Shown: piece after piece, positions 34,070 through 45,500 of the stretch | Layout of the letters: every line of letters starts with the position of its first letter | Position numbering within the stretch: position 1 is the first letter of the stretch | Translations under genes and position numbers: made by a program | Notes under the pieces: generated by a model | What the model was told of the DNA's origin: nothing | Database searches by the model: none | What the model saw: the letters and a program-made list of their open reading frames with translations, nothing else | Origin: an uncultured Verrucomicrobiota bacterium | Lineage (GTDB): Bacteria > Verrucomicrobiota > Verrucomicrobiia > Opitutales > Seribacteraceae | NCBI GenBank assembly: GCA_902612125.1 | Contig: CACMBV010000006.1 | Coordinates: 1-64,000, forward strand | Direction of reading: 5' to 3' | Length of the DNA: 64,000 nucleotides

Positions 34070-34942
34070 GTGCTGAAGCATTGGTTATTGGCTTCCCGTC
34101 CGAAAACTCTAGTTGCCTCTTTGTTGCCAGTGGTTGCGGGTTTCCTACTTGCTTACGAACAGGCTCCTAATGTTTCAAAAGTGACAGGCATTCTTTGCCT
34201 ATTGTATTGCCTACTTATTCAAATAGGTACCAATTTCGCCAACGATTACTTTGATTTCTTAAAAGGGGCTGACGAAAAGAGAGAAAATGCTCCCCGAAGA
34301 ATGGTAAGTAGCGGGTTAATATCTCCTAAATTTATGCTGTTAGGTACATGTCTGATATTTCTCCTAAGTTTCATGGTAGGACTATACCTTATGGAGTCAG
34401 TAAAAGGTAGTCGGTATTTGCTCGTGGTGGGGGTAGCGAGCATTCTTTTTGGTCTGGGATACACAGGAGGTCCTTTTCCCTTAGCTTACAATGGATTAGG
34501 AGATTTATTTGTGGTGGTTTTTTTTGGGTTTGTAGCCGTTTTAACCACTCAATATGTCATAACTTTGTCGGGTAATTCTGATTGGCAACCGAATTGGATA
34601 CTTCCATTGGGTGTAGGGCTTGTAATCAATAACCTGTTGGTGGTTAATAATTATCGTGATTATGAGGAAGATAAACAAGTAGACAAGCGAACCATTGTGG
34701 TTTTGTTGGGGAGACCTGCCGGTTTAGCTCTTTTTAGTCTGAGCGTCTTGATCTCCACCCTTTTAATTCCATTTCTAGTACCTAGCACTTGGCCTACTAT
34801 ATTTTTACTTCCACTCGGGATTTATGCGTTTTTACAATTACGTAAATCTATGAAAGGCAGTGATTTTAGTAAAGTTCTTTCCCTTTGTGCGGTTAAGGTT
34901 CTTTTATACACCTTCTTATTGATGCTTGGATATTTAATGTGA
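34070..34942 (+). CDS. menA: MenA, 1,4-dihydroxy-2-naphthoate polyprenyltransferase
   Basis: 290 residues, an integral membrane UbiA-family enzyme that attaches the isoprenoid tail to DHNA in menaquinone synthesis. The first Asp-rich motif is FANDYFDFLKGAD (about 61-73) and the second lies in NNYRDYEEDKQVDKRTI (about 197-213). The N-terminal WLLASRPKTLVASLLPVVAG is typical. The start appears to be GTG 34070; no ATG fits. Its stop overlaps a possible GTG start of the next gene. Confidence 0.9.
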   Translation: MLKHWLLASRPKTLVASLLPVVAGFLLAYEQAPNVSKVTGILCLLYCLLIQIGTNFANDYFDFLKGADEKRENAPRRMVSSGLISPKFMLLGTCLIFLLSFMVGLYLMESVKGSRYLLVVGVASILFGLGYTGGPFPLAYNGLGDLFVVVFFGFVAVLTTQYVITLSGNSDWQPNWILPLGVGLVINNLLVVNNYRDYEEDKQVDKRTIVVLLGRPAGLALFSLSVLISTLLIPFLVPSTWPTIFLLPLGIYAFLQLRKSMKGSDFSKVLSLCAVKVLLYTFLLMLGYLM

Positions 34943-36150
34943 AAAGGTATTGTAAATGTATGTATATTCCGCAAATTCATAATTTTCCATCCTTTGATCT
35001 AATCAAGCTTTTATCAACTTGCTTTGGTAAACCTACCGTGGACACGAGAGTATGTATTCTTATCGATCTGCCTGATCTCAAGGAAATGGTTGATCTCAAA
35101 TTTTTGAATTCAGATGACTTTAAAGTCCAAACCCATGCAGTCGACAAATTTTATAATCCACTGGGTGGTAAGCTGGGTAAAGAATTTAATGTTTCCAAGG
35201 TCGATTTATTTGCTTTTAAAACAACATACGGTAGCAACCTTGATCCGGACGATGAGGCGTTGGATGCAACTGGAAATTTATTTTCTTTGGAAAAAGATAT
35301 TTATCCAAATTACCAAATTATTCTCGCGATCACTGATTACTCCCTAACTGCACCCCTTACTGCGCAGTCTAAAATACATGGTTTTAGGGGAGCTACTCTC
35401 CACGGCCTAAATGACATCATTCTCAACTCGGGTCTTTCTGTTGATTACAATGAAATCAGCAAACAGGCTGAAGTATTCCGCAAAGTGCTTACCCGGGCTG
35501 AAAGTTTTGACTTAACCTTTGAAACTTCTCATGGGCAATATTTTCTCCGGATTGACTGTGAAAAACAGGAAGCTCAGAAGAGTCACGGCCTATGCCCACC
35601 CGGCAAACCTGATGTTGCCAATCTTCCTGCCGGTGAAGTGTATTTCGTACCTGTAGGTGCAGATGGTTCTTTCCCATTTAGGTATGCAGATGGAACTCTG
35701 GCTGAAATGATCGTAGAGGAAGGTAAGATTACCTGTGCCAAAATACTCAGCGGCGACGAAGAAAAAGTAGAAATGCGCAACCGGCAACTCTCGGAAGATC
35801 CTGCAACCGGAATTATCGGGGAACTGGGTTTTGGAACGCAATTACTTCCTTTTTCAGGCAAAGACATACAGGACGAAAAAATCTTTGGAACTTGTCATGT
35901 TGCGACAGGAAGGAGTGATCACTTAGGAGGAAACTTGACTCCGGATCTCTTTAATTCAAAAATGAACGCTTCACACGACGATATACTATACGCACCTCCG
36001 AAAACACCAGAAATCAATGTTGCAAGCGTTAAAATATGCAAAGATGGATGTACCCACGAAATCTTTTCAAATTACGAGCCTTCCCCCTGGTTACTTGATC
36101 AAATTTCTTCCGAATATCCGATTGAAAAGCTTGGGGCAGTCACTGTTTAG
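34939..36150 (+). CDS. M29-like aminopeptidase
   Basis: 403 residues from GTG 34939, which overlaps the menA stop (GTGA); ATG 34960 (MYIPQIHNF) is equally possible and gives 396. The sequence resembles the group of proteins labelled leucyl aminopeptidase, aminopeptidase T (family M29), that I associate with PVC bacteria: ITDYSLTAPLTAQSKIHGFR, SHGLCPPGKPDVANLPAGEV, IGELGFGTQLLPFSG, GTCHVATGRSDHLGG and NASHDDILYAPP. The Glu, His and Asp of these segments are candidate metal ligands. Cytoplasmic; the substrate is unknown. Family assignment is from memory of motif patterns. Confidence 0.65.
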   Translation: MKRYCKCMYIPQIHNFPSFDLIKLLSTCFGKPTVDTRVCILIDLPDLKEMVDLKFLNSDDFKVQTHAVDKFYNPLGGKLGKEFNVSKVDLFAFKTTYGSNLDPDDEALDATGNLFSLEKDIYPNYQIILAITDYSLTAPLTAQSKIHGFRGATLHGLNDIILNSGLSVDYNEISKQAEVFRKVLTRAESFDLTFETSHGQYFLRIDCEKQEAQKSHGLCPPGKPDVANLPAGEVYFVPVGADGSFPFRYADGTLAEMIVEEGKITCAKILSGDEEKVEMRNRQLSEDPATGIIGELGFGTQLLPFSGKDIQDEKIFGTCHVATGRSDHLGGNLTPDLFNSKMNASHDDILYAPPKTPEINVASVKICKDGCTHEIFSNYEPSPWLLDQISSEYPIEKLGAVTV

Positions 36151-36580
36151 TTTCTGCCTTTTTTATTTTTTTACCAGTCATTTGTTCGGATTCCGGACTG
36201 TGCCCAGTGTTCCCGTCGTCCCAAAGGTTTCCGTAGTCAGGTCAACTCCTTCCTTTGCTTCGTTTGTAAGAGCACCCAAAACACCCCTTGCTCCAAGAGT
36301 AAGATTCGCACCCCGGGCCCCAGCCACTAATTTCCCTCCCAGGGTCACGAGACCCACATTACCCACCCGCCCTAAGCCTACACGACTAGTCCCTTTTGTA
36401 AAAAGAGTCCCACCCGTTTCCCGACCTAAGCCAGTCAGGGTCGTACCACAGAGACTTTTTTAATTTAGTTTTTTTGTTTTTGGGCATGCTGAATAGTTTT
36501 GCATAAATTAAAGTTTTAGCTGTAGTTTACAGCATGCGTGAGCAACACAGCCCATCTGCTCTAAATAGACATTCTGGCTA
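36151..36580. other. Intergenic region with 9-bp-periodic tract and inverted repeat
   Basis: It contains the periodic tract at 36197-36448 and a short T-rich stretch. An 8-bp inverted repeat, gcatgctg (36484-36491) and cagcatgc (36530-36537), has a 38-nt AT-rich spacer just ahead of the giant surface gene. The latter could be an operator or part of the 5' leader; that is a guess. Confidence 0.5.
36197..36448. repeat. Pro-rich / Gly-x-x 9-bp-periodic tract
   Basis: About 28 units of 9 bp. In the plus frame they read as tripeptides mostly ending in Pro or Arg (TVP SVP VVP, then RAP KTP LAP, FAP RAP). In the matching minus frame they read as Gly-x-x triplets (GTT GTL GTV). A plus frame could begin at TTG 36131, overlapping the peptidase end, and gives 110 residues with a hydrophobic start (SLFSFCLFYFF) like a signal peptide. 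The minus frame has no ATG. I cannot decide whether either frame is translated. Confidence 0.5.
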
Positions 36581-39500
36581 ATGAATAAGAAGCTATTTTC
36601 TTGTTTAATTTTTCTTTATATCAATGTTCTTCATTGGTCCTCTTTTGTTCAGGCTAGTGTATATCCTTACTTCACTGAAATTAATGACCCCAATGGATCC
36701 TATCAGTTTTTCGAAAACCAATATTATAAATTTACCACTACGAGTCGTAATCTGTTCATAAGTGGACAAGTAAATTCGGATGCAAATTTGAGTGAAGTCT
36801 TTCCTTCGAGGCAGGTTTCCAGCAATGAATATTTACTCTTCAACGCCTCGAATAATTCTCCCAGAATGAATTATTATTTCGATCCTGATGATCTTGATTT
36901 CAATGGTTCAATTGCAGTGATTCCTTATCTAGAGCAGGGGCCTGTAGTTTCCACATCATTGGCTTCAGAAGATTATTTTGGATACGAGTTGGCAATTAAT
37001 GATTGGAATGAAACTATCGTTAGCGCACCTAGCAAAAATTCGAATCATGGTAGTATCTATGTTTTTGAATATAATGCAAGTAACCAACTTGTTCAGAAGA
37101 GTATGCTTCAACCTATTTCTGGTGATGAAGGGTGGTGGGGGACCTGTCTTCAAACTTCAGGAGATTTACTTTTCATTGGAGCACCAAATGCAGCTTTGAA
37201 TGCAGGTAAAGTACTTATGTACAAAAGGATAAATGGAACTTATACAAAGCAAACTGAACTTGCAGACCCACGCACAGGAATAACACAATTTTTCGGTTCT
37301 TCCATTTCATTTGGAGCTAACCAAGAAAAGCTAATTGTTTCTCCCAATGTCGAGGGGAGTGATAGGGCTGGCCGGGTTGAGATATTTAATTTGGATACAT
37401 CAGGAAACTTGACCCATGCCCAAACCCTTTGGTCAGATGATAATGTTTCGGGAAATTATTTTGGGATTGATCATGCCTTGAATAAAGATTTTCTCCTGAT
37501 TGGTGCTCCTGAAGAGAATAATAGATATGGTCGTGCCTATGTATTTGATCGGGAGAATGACGGGAGCTGGTCAAGTAACCCTGTAAGCTTAGCTCCAAGT
37601 TCTTTATCCTGGAATGACCAATTCGGATACACTGTGGAGATTAGTCAAGACTTTGCATTTGTTGGAGCCAAGCAAGGAGATGGAAATGTAACTGACTCGG
37701 GGGTTGTTTATATTTTTAATAGGCAAAATTCATCATGGGTTGAAACGGCCAAATTAATTCCGCCCATTGGAGATAGTAATCAGACATTTTCGGCAGCCCT
37801 TGAAGCCTTGGATGATTTAATCATCGTGGGTTCAATTGGAGTAGGGAGCGAGGGAATGGCTTATGTTTACAAAATGCATGAAGGAAATGCGAGTGATTGG
37901 CGTTTGATTTCAACTATAGATAACAACGGATCTTCGACTACGAACAGGAATTTTTTATCCATCACTGCCCATGAGGGAATTATCGCAGTTGGCAGCCCGG
38001 AGGATTCAAGCACTCTTTTAGACGGGGGTTCCTTTAAAATTTTTAGCAATCCAGGATGGCAGCAGCAAAACCCAATGCCCTTGGACCCCTTGTTTGTTTC
38101 CAGTCCTTCCTCAACCATAAATATCCTAGAGGATTCATCAAGTGGTGCATCCTACGCCTTTCGAGTGGAACATCCATTTGAAAATAATTTTACCTGGAAT
38201 GTCTCTTCGGATAATGCAGGGGCGAATACTTTTTCGATTTCCACGGAAGGTAATTTCACTTATCTGCCTGAGGGGAACTTTAGCGGAGTAAAGAACTTTT
38301 CCATTGAAGTTAATTCCATCAACGGGCAGTCCATTCGCTCGTTTCAGGTTAATGTCGTATCTCAAACTGATGCTCCTGTTTTTGACTACAATCAATCGCA
38401 TGAGCTTCAATCAATTTGGATAGGAGAGGATACAAATCAGGCAATCCAAGTATTCGATGCTGATTATGATACACTCACGATAACCGCAAATTCTTTACCA
38501 AGTGGGTTACTTATTTCAGGTCACTCAATCCAAGGAAAAATAACTGACGATGGATTACTCAATGGTGCGTCTTTTAAGGATTTTCAAATTGAACTTAATG
38601 TTTCTGACGGGACACCTGAAACTGTGGACGCATCTAAACTGTTTAATTTGAGAGTATATTCGAGAAATTCTGCACCCTATTTTACCGACGAGAATGGCAC
38701 TCTGGTTACAAGCAGGAATGTCACTTTGAATGAAGACTTTTCTATCTCCGACTGGGCACAAGCTTTGGGTCAATTAAGGTTTGGGGACGATCACACTCAG
38801 AATGGGTTTACCCTTACATTAGAAACAGCTCCGACTAATGGAGTTGTTCAACTGGATCCTTTATCCTCCACACCTGTTGTTTATTCATCAAACGAGAATT
38901 ATTTTGGAACCGATGTTTTCTCCGTTGCCCTCCACGATGATAACAACCCTTCGAAGTCCGTTGTCTTGCCCTTAAATGTTATCATTAATCCAATAAATGA
39001 TGCTCCGGTTTTATCGTCTTCCATTAATGTTCAGGCAAACGAAGGCATTCCTTTCAGTTATAATATTGCATGGACAGATGTTGATCATGGTTCCGGTCAT
39101 ATTGTCACGGTCTCAGATATACCGGGATGGATCACCTATGATAATTTAAATCATACCATTCAAGGAACCCCACTATGGGCAGATTACAAAGAAGAGCCAT
39201 ATTCTGTAATAGTTAAAATTGAGGATCCCGCGGGTGCGTCGAGCTCTTATTCAGTTAAAATTGAAATTATACCCCAGAATTATCCGCCTAAATTTAATCA
39301 GGGTGATTTGTCTCTCTCTATCGCAGAGGACACACAACTGAACATTCCCCTCACTGCCTATGATCAAGATTTGGTTGATGGTTTGGTTACTTGGAGTATT
39401 TTAACCAATTCATCGCACGGAGTAAGTTCAATCTCTGCAAATGACTACCAATGCTTCGTTGAGTATAAACCTGATGCGAACTATACGGGAAGCGATTTTT

Positions 39501-42500
39501 TGGAAATTAAAATTTACGATCCAGTGCATCCTCACTTATTTGATATTTTAAAAATCAATCTGGTTATACAAAGCGTTGAGGATAGCCCTGTTATTATTCC
39601 GGGAATAAAGTACACGGATGCAGTGGTCGGTCATGCATGGGGTTTTGAATATTCTGCTTTGGACGGTGATATAAATCAAGAATTACGATTCCTGGTTCCG
39701 AGTTTGCCGTCCTGGTTATCCTATCAGGACCATGTTGATGGGAACAAATCACGAGTTAAAATTTTTGGAGTCCCTACTTCTTCTGCTTTGGGGTCCACAA
39801 TTATTTCACTCGAAGTTTCTGACAGTACAGGGCTTCTAGGTAATCAAACTTTTAAGCTTAATGTTTTAGCCGAAAATTTTGCTCCTAAAATTGTTGAGGG
39901 TGAGTCTCTTTCCGTTGAATTAGTCGAGGACGGTTATTGGGATAAGGTGAATGCACTGACAAGCTACGATCAGAATAAGCAAAAACAGATCTGGACGATA
40001 CTTTCGAAACCCAAAAATGGAGTGGTTCAACTTACTGCGGAAGATGAAAATTTGAAAAGAATAAGGTATGAACCTGCTAGTGATTTCAATGGCGATGATT
40101 CTTTTGTAATTCAATTAAGTGACGGGATTGATAGCGATCAATTCACCTATTATTTAAAGGTAATCGGCGTGGACGATGTTCCTTCCTTTACTTCAGTCCA
40201 AAACGGGGTTGAATACAGGGTTGAAGATGGTGAATTATTTGAACAAACGGTCACCTTCTTTGACGGGGATTCGGATTTGTCTCATTATACTGTGGATGGT
40301 CTTCCTTCGTGGGTGAAACTGGATGCAGAAAATTTTGCCAATGGTAATCTTCGTTTCTCGGGATATCCATCGGTCACGGACGAAAATAAATCTAAAATCG
40401 AAACCACTATTTTTGATCAAAAAAATCTTTCCAAGAAGCTATCTTTCGATCTTGTGGTTTATGTTAATAATTATCCACCGGTTTTAACTTTTTCTGATTC
40501 AAAATTAGAGTTCGAGGAAGATCAATCAATAGTGCAACTTGGAGTCTTTACAGTTAGTGACAAAGATCAATCCAGCGGCCACAACTGGAGTATTCTCAAG
40601 CAGCCAATAAGTGGAACTGCTGCCTTTACGATCTCTGGCGATAAGCGAATATTAAATTATTTACCGGATGGTAATTTTTCGGGAGAAGATGAGCTAACCA
40701 TAAGTGTTAGCGACTCCGGTACAGTTTTGGGAAAACAAAAATCAGCAAGTAAAAATCTTAAAGTAAAAATAAATCCGATTATGGACGCACCAATTTTCGT
40801 CTCCGCACCGAATCAGCAGGCTTACTCGGATGAGGAGTTCAGCTACCTTATAAAAGCCAAAGATGGAGACTTGCCATTAGACAACATTAAGCTTGTGCCA
40901 GTTTCGATACCCTCTTGGCTTTCTTTCAAGGACAACGGAGATGGTACAGGTGTTTTAAAGGGAGTACCAACTTATAGAGATGAGGGACTGGTTGAAATTG
41001 AATTAAAAGTTCAAGATACTATTGGGAATTTGAGCAAACAATCCTTTTTGCTTGAAGTAACAGTCTTAGACTACCCTCCGCTTTTTAGATCTAGGAAAAC
41101 CGATGCAATTCTGGAAAAAGTTATCCTCAATGTGAATGAAGATCAGTCACTCGACACCTGGACAAACCCAAGAGATTTTTATGCTTACAATCCTGATCCC
41201 GAACCTGATGATTATCAGGCAATAAGGTGGTATCTCGAAAAAGGCTCGGAACAGGGTAGCCTACTACAAATAAGTGGAAGTGGTGATAAACCCTCGCTTT
41301 TTAAATATCAACCAAGATCTAATTTTAACGGAACGGACTATTTCACTCTAGTTATGGATGAAGGTGATCAAAAGACAGTCTTGCCTTTCGAAGTTCAGGT
41401 TGCCCCCGTGGCAGACCCGCCATTTTTTTCCTCTGACTTCCAATCAATCTATTCAGCTAATCAAGGTGAACCCTTTGTATTGAGTATAAACGCAGAGGAT
41501 ATAGATTCCACACAGATACAGTTCAGATTGCTAGGTCCGACTTGGAACGAAAAATCTTGGTTAAGTATAGAAGATTATAACTCAAGTGGAAGCGTTTTGC
41601 TGAGTGGCGTCCCTCAAGTTGCTCCCAATGGTAATGTTTATCAGTATTCCATTATAGCTATGGATGAAAGCGGACTGCTTGCCGAAAAAGGTTTTTCGGT
41701 CGAGGTCAAAGGAGCCAATTCGCCTCCCAATATTATTCCTGATGAAATTGAAATTCTCTTTGATCCAAGTGGCACTCCGATCTCTGACATTACATCATTA
41801 TATGCATATGACCCAGATGACGATTCATTAACTTGGTCTTTAGTGGGGGAAGGTAAGCAACCTCTTTGGGGAACAGCACTAGTAGAGGGTAATGGCAGTA
41901 AACCAAGCAGGCTCAGTTATATTCCAAAGTCCCTCAAAGCTGAAGAGGATCAATTTTGGTTAAAAGTCTCGGATGGTATGGGAAGCGATACCATACTTGT
42001 ACGGCCAATCATTGACTGGGGAAATGGATTGTCAGTCGTTGGCGGAATAAAAGACTTTTCGATTAAAGAGAGACAGGGTTTTTCTGAAGAAATCAGTTTT
42101 TATCCTGAGAACGCTTTTGACGAAATCACATTTGAGATTAAAAAAGCACCTAGTTGGATTTCCATTACCAAGATTTCCAAAAATAAATTTAGGGTCAGTG
42201 GGGTGGCTCCTCCAAGAAGTTCAGCAGACTACCATGTGTCTTTAGAGGCTAAGGGTGAAGTTACCGATCCGCATGCGATCAACTTTAAACTAGAAGTACA
42301 ATATGGAACGCCTCCCACCCTAGAATTAGAAAATGATAGTGTAGTCAGGATATCTAGTTTTGAATCATTTGTGGATCCAAGCTTTCGGGCAATAGACGCC
42401 GATGGCAAGGACATATCGGCCGAAGTTTTAAGGAAGGAAAAAGAAGGAGAAAATTTTTCTGGTTTTAAAACATTTGAATATTCAATTTCAGATCAATTTA

Positions 42501-45500
42501 ATAATTTTGCAGCTGAAACGATTCTTGTGCGTCAATATTTGGAGTGCCCATTGCATGTGGATAAAAAAAGACTTAAGTTTATTGCCCAAAACTTAAGGAG
42601 TACCTGGACAGATAATGGAAAGGTGGAGATTTGTGCCGAGCAATTTCAAATTACTGAGAGAAATGGTTCTGTGGATATTTTTAAGCGTTATGAGGAGCCA
42701 AGCAGACATCTTATTTCCAGTAGTCTTGAACTTATGAACTCAACCCAATTTACCGGAAGTGAGGTAAGCATTTCTAATTTGGTAAAAGGTCCGAACTCCA
42801 CTTTCATTTGCGGGTATTTTTCTAAAAAAATTACTTTCGGATTAAACTCAATTTTTTCAGACTTCACATTCAATGCTTTTATCGGATCAATTGATCAAAA
42901 TGGAAATGTAATATGGGTAAAGTCGCTTGGTTCCGAACATCCAATTGAATCATTAAAACTTTCCTTGTTAAAGGACGATCAAGTAATTTTGGGCGGGACT
43001 TTTTCTAAATCTTTAACCTTCCGGGGAGCTGAGGATCTTAGGATTTTGGAAAAGGAAAAAGGTATTTTTTTATGCGAATTCCAAAAAAACGGAAAACTCA
43101 CGAATAACAAGACCTACGGGATCAATGCGGACACTAGTCTGGTAAGTTTTGTAACGGCAGAAGAGAATACTTTTCTGATCACCAATAATTGGGAAAAAAG
43201 CAACCAATCAAACTCCTCTCTTTTTGTTATAAAAAGTGACTCGGATAAAGTTGAAAGAATTGATTTAAAAAGTACGAGAGATCTAAGACTAGTTGATATT
43301 GAAGTAGTAAAGGGAGATTGTGTCTTGGCAGGAAATTTTGAAGGTTCCTTATCTTTCAATGGAGTTGATTTGCTTAGGAGCACTAACCAGTCTGCGTTTT
43401 TAATCTGCCTTGATGACAATTTAAATTCAACATGGGCCAAAGCAATACCAAGCACAGAGACTTCTCGTGTGCATGCATTGGAGACTGATTATTGGGGTGA
43501 CTTGCTCGTTGGAATTTCTTACTCCGGAAGTATTGAGACAGGAATAGGTTCAATTCATTCAGCAGGTTTTGAAGATTTACTCCTGGTAACTTACAAACTT
43601 TCAGATTCAAACCCTTTGTGGTTTAAGGGAATTGGCGGTGTAGGAGATGAGAGTTTTCATTCATTGAAGACTGGAGTCATGGGTACTCCTCTTTTACATT
43701 TCGAAACGCAGGAAGGATTGTATATGGACGGACACGATTTTTCTCCTACCACACATAATGAGGTTCACTCGGTTCGATTTCTTTCTAAATCAGGTATCCC
43801 TGAAATTAAATTAAATGAGATGATTGTTAATGAAATTGGAGATTTTTCTCATGAACTTAAAGTAGTATATCCAGAACCTGTATTTTTCGAAAAAGTTTCT
43901 GGACCTGACTGGATAAATATTAAGACCAAAAATAGTGGTTTGGGAACAGCTTCCATAGTCGGAAATAGCAAGTATGCTTCTCTCAATGAAATAAATAGGG
44001 AAAATATTTTGAAAGTAAGAGTATTTACGGTGGATGGTACTTACAGTGAAAAGAATATATCAATTATGTTCTCGAATAAAGAAGGCTTTGATGTACAAGC
44101 AGGAGCTCTACCTGAACACAATGAAGAAATTTCTTTTCATTTTGAAAATAACTCAGACCTTTCCTGTATCTCACCTTACCTGAATGGCGGGTGGATTCTC
44201 GCAGGAAATTTCCCTGAACTAGTCGGCGATATTCCGCAACCTTTCAAATTTTCAAGGCAGTTGGCTTTTCTTTCAGATTCCATGGATCTATCCCTAATAT
44301 GTTCCTTTTATTCCAGCGAGAAATTTAATTTTTCAGATATTAAATCTAGTTATGATAACTCAATTTTAGTCTATGGGACTTTTAGTGGTATGCTTAAATC
44401 TAATGAAATTGAGGTATCTTCATTGGGGGATAAAGATATTTTCTTGTTTCGGATAAGTGCCGATGGAAAAATGATCGATCACATAACCTTTGGTTCAATT
44501 AACAAGGATGAGTCTGCGGAATTGATAGTTATGGGAAAAGATGATGTGGTTATCTCTGGCTCTTTTCATGATCAGATAATAATCGGAACCGAAACATTAA
44601 TATCTACCGGTCAAGAGGACGGCTTTACTGCTTCGATTTTAATAAACGATTTTTCGAAAGTAAATTGGGTTGAAAATTTTGGATTCCATGGAAAAGACCG
44701 CATTGATTCGATATTTGAAATCTCTGATAATCATTTCATTTCTTCTTCAATTTCGAGAACTGATAAAATAGATTCCGGGTTTACTCCAACATTTCAGCCG
44801 CTATCTAGAATGGATCTCAGATTAGTTTACAGTGCTGATGGAACAACCAAGGAAAAACTTACCATTTATTCTAACGGGCGAATAAATAACGCAAAAGTTG
44901 TCTGTAATCCTTCATTAGATAATCCTATTATATCCGCATTTGAATTTGAAGGAAAACTTGAATGGCGTGGCGGGGAGGCAATTTCAAATGGTGGTTTTGA
45001 TATTTTCTCAGCTTCGATAGATGCGAGTTTTGCCACACCTTTAAAATTTTCTCTTCTTGGAGGAATGTGGAATGATCGATTAAGCGACCTGCAAAGTCTT
45101 AATAACCATTATTATATTTCATCAGAATTTTACAATAGGATTAAGGTAAACGATAAATCAATTAATTCAGTTGGTTCAAGTGATGCTATCCTGTTTAAAG
45201 TAGAATCTGGTTCCCATGAAATCTCTGACTTTTTCCGCTTGTCTTCTCCGGTTTCAGACTCAATCAAATTTATTTATCCCATCTCAGATGAATATATTTT
45301 GTTGGGTGGATCGAGTGGGGCAGTTCTTCCATCAATGCAGAATGAGAATGAGTTTATTTCTTTTTTAGGTTCAAAGGTTAGTCAACCAAGACTTTTATCT
45401 TCAGCACCTCTTGCTTTGCCTCTTTCTTACCCCTTTTCCTTTAGCATTAAAACAGGACCTTGGCCATTAATTGCCGAAGAATTAAAAGTCATATCTTATG

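Noticed and set aside
36178-36366. Collagen-like minus-strand protein
   Set aside because: No ATG or credible start, and the open frame is explained by the 9-bp periodicity; kept only as a repeat.
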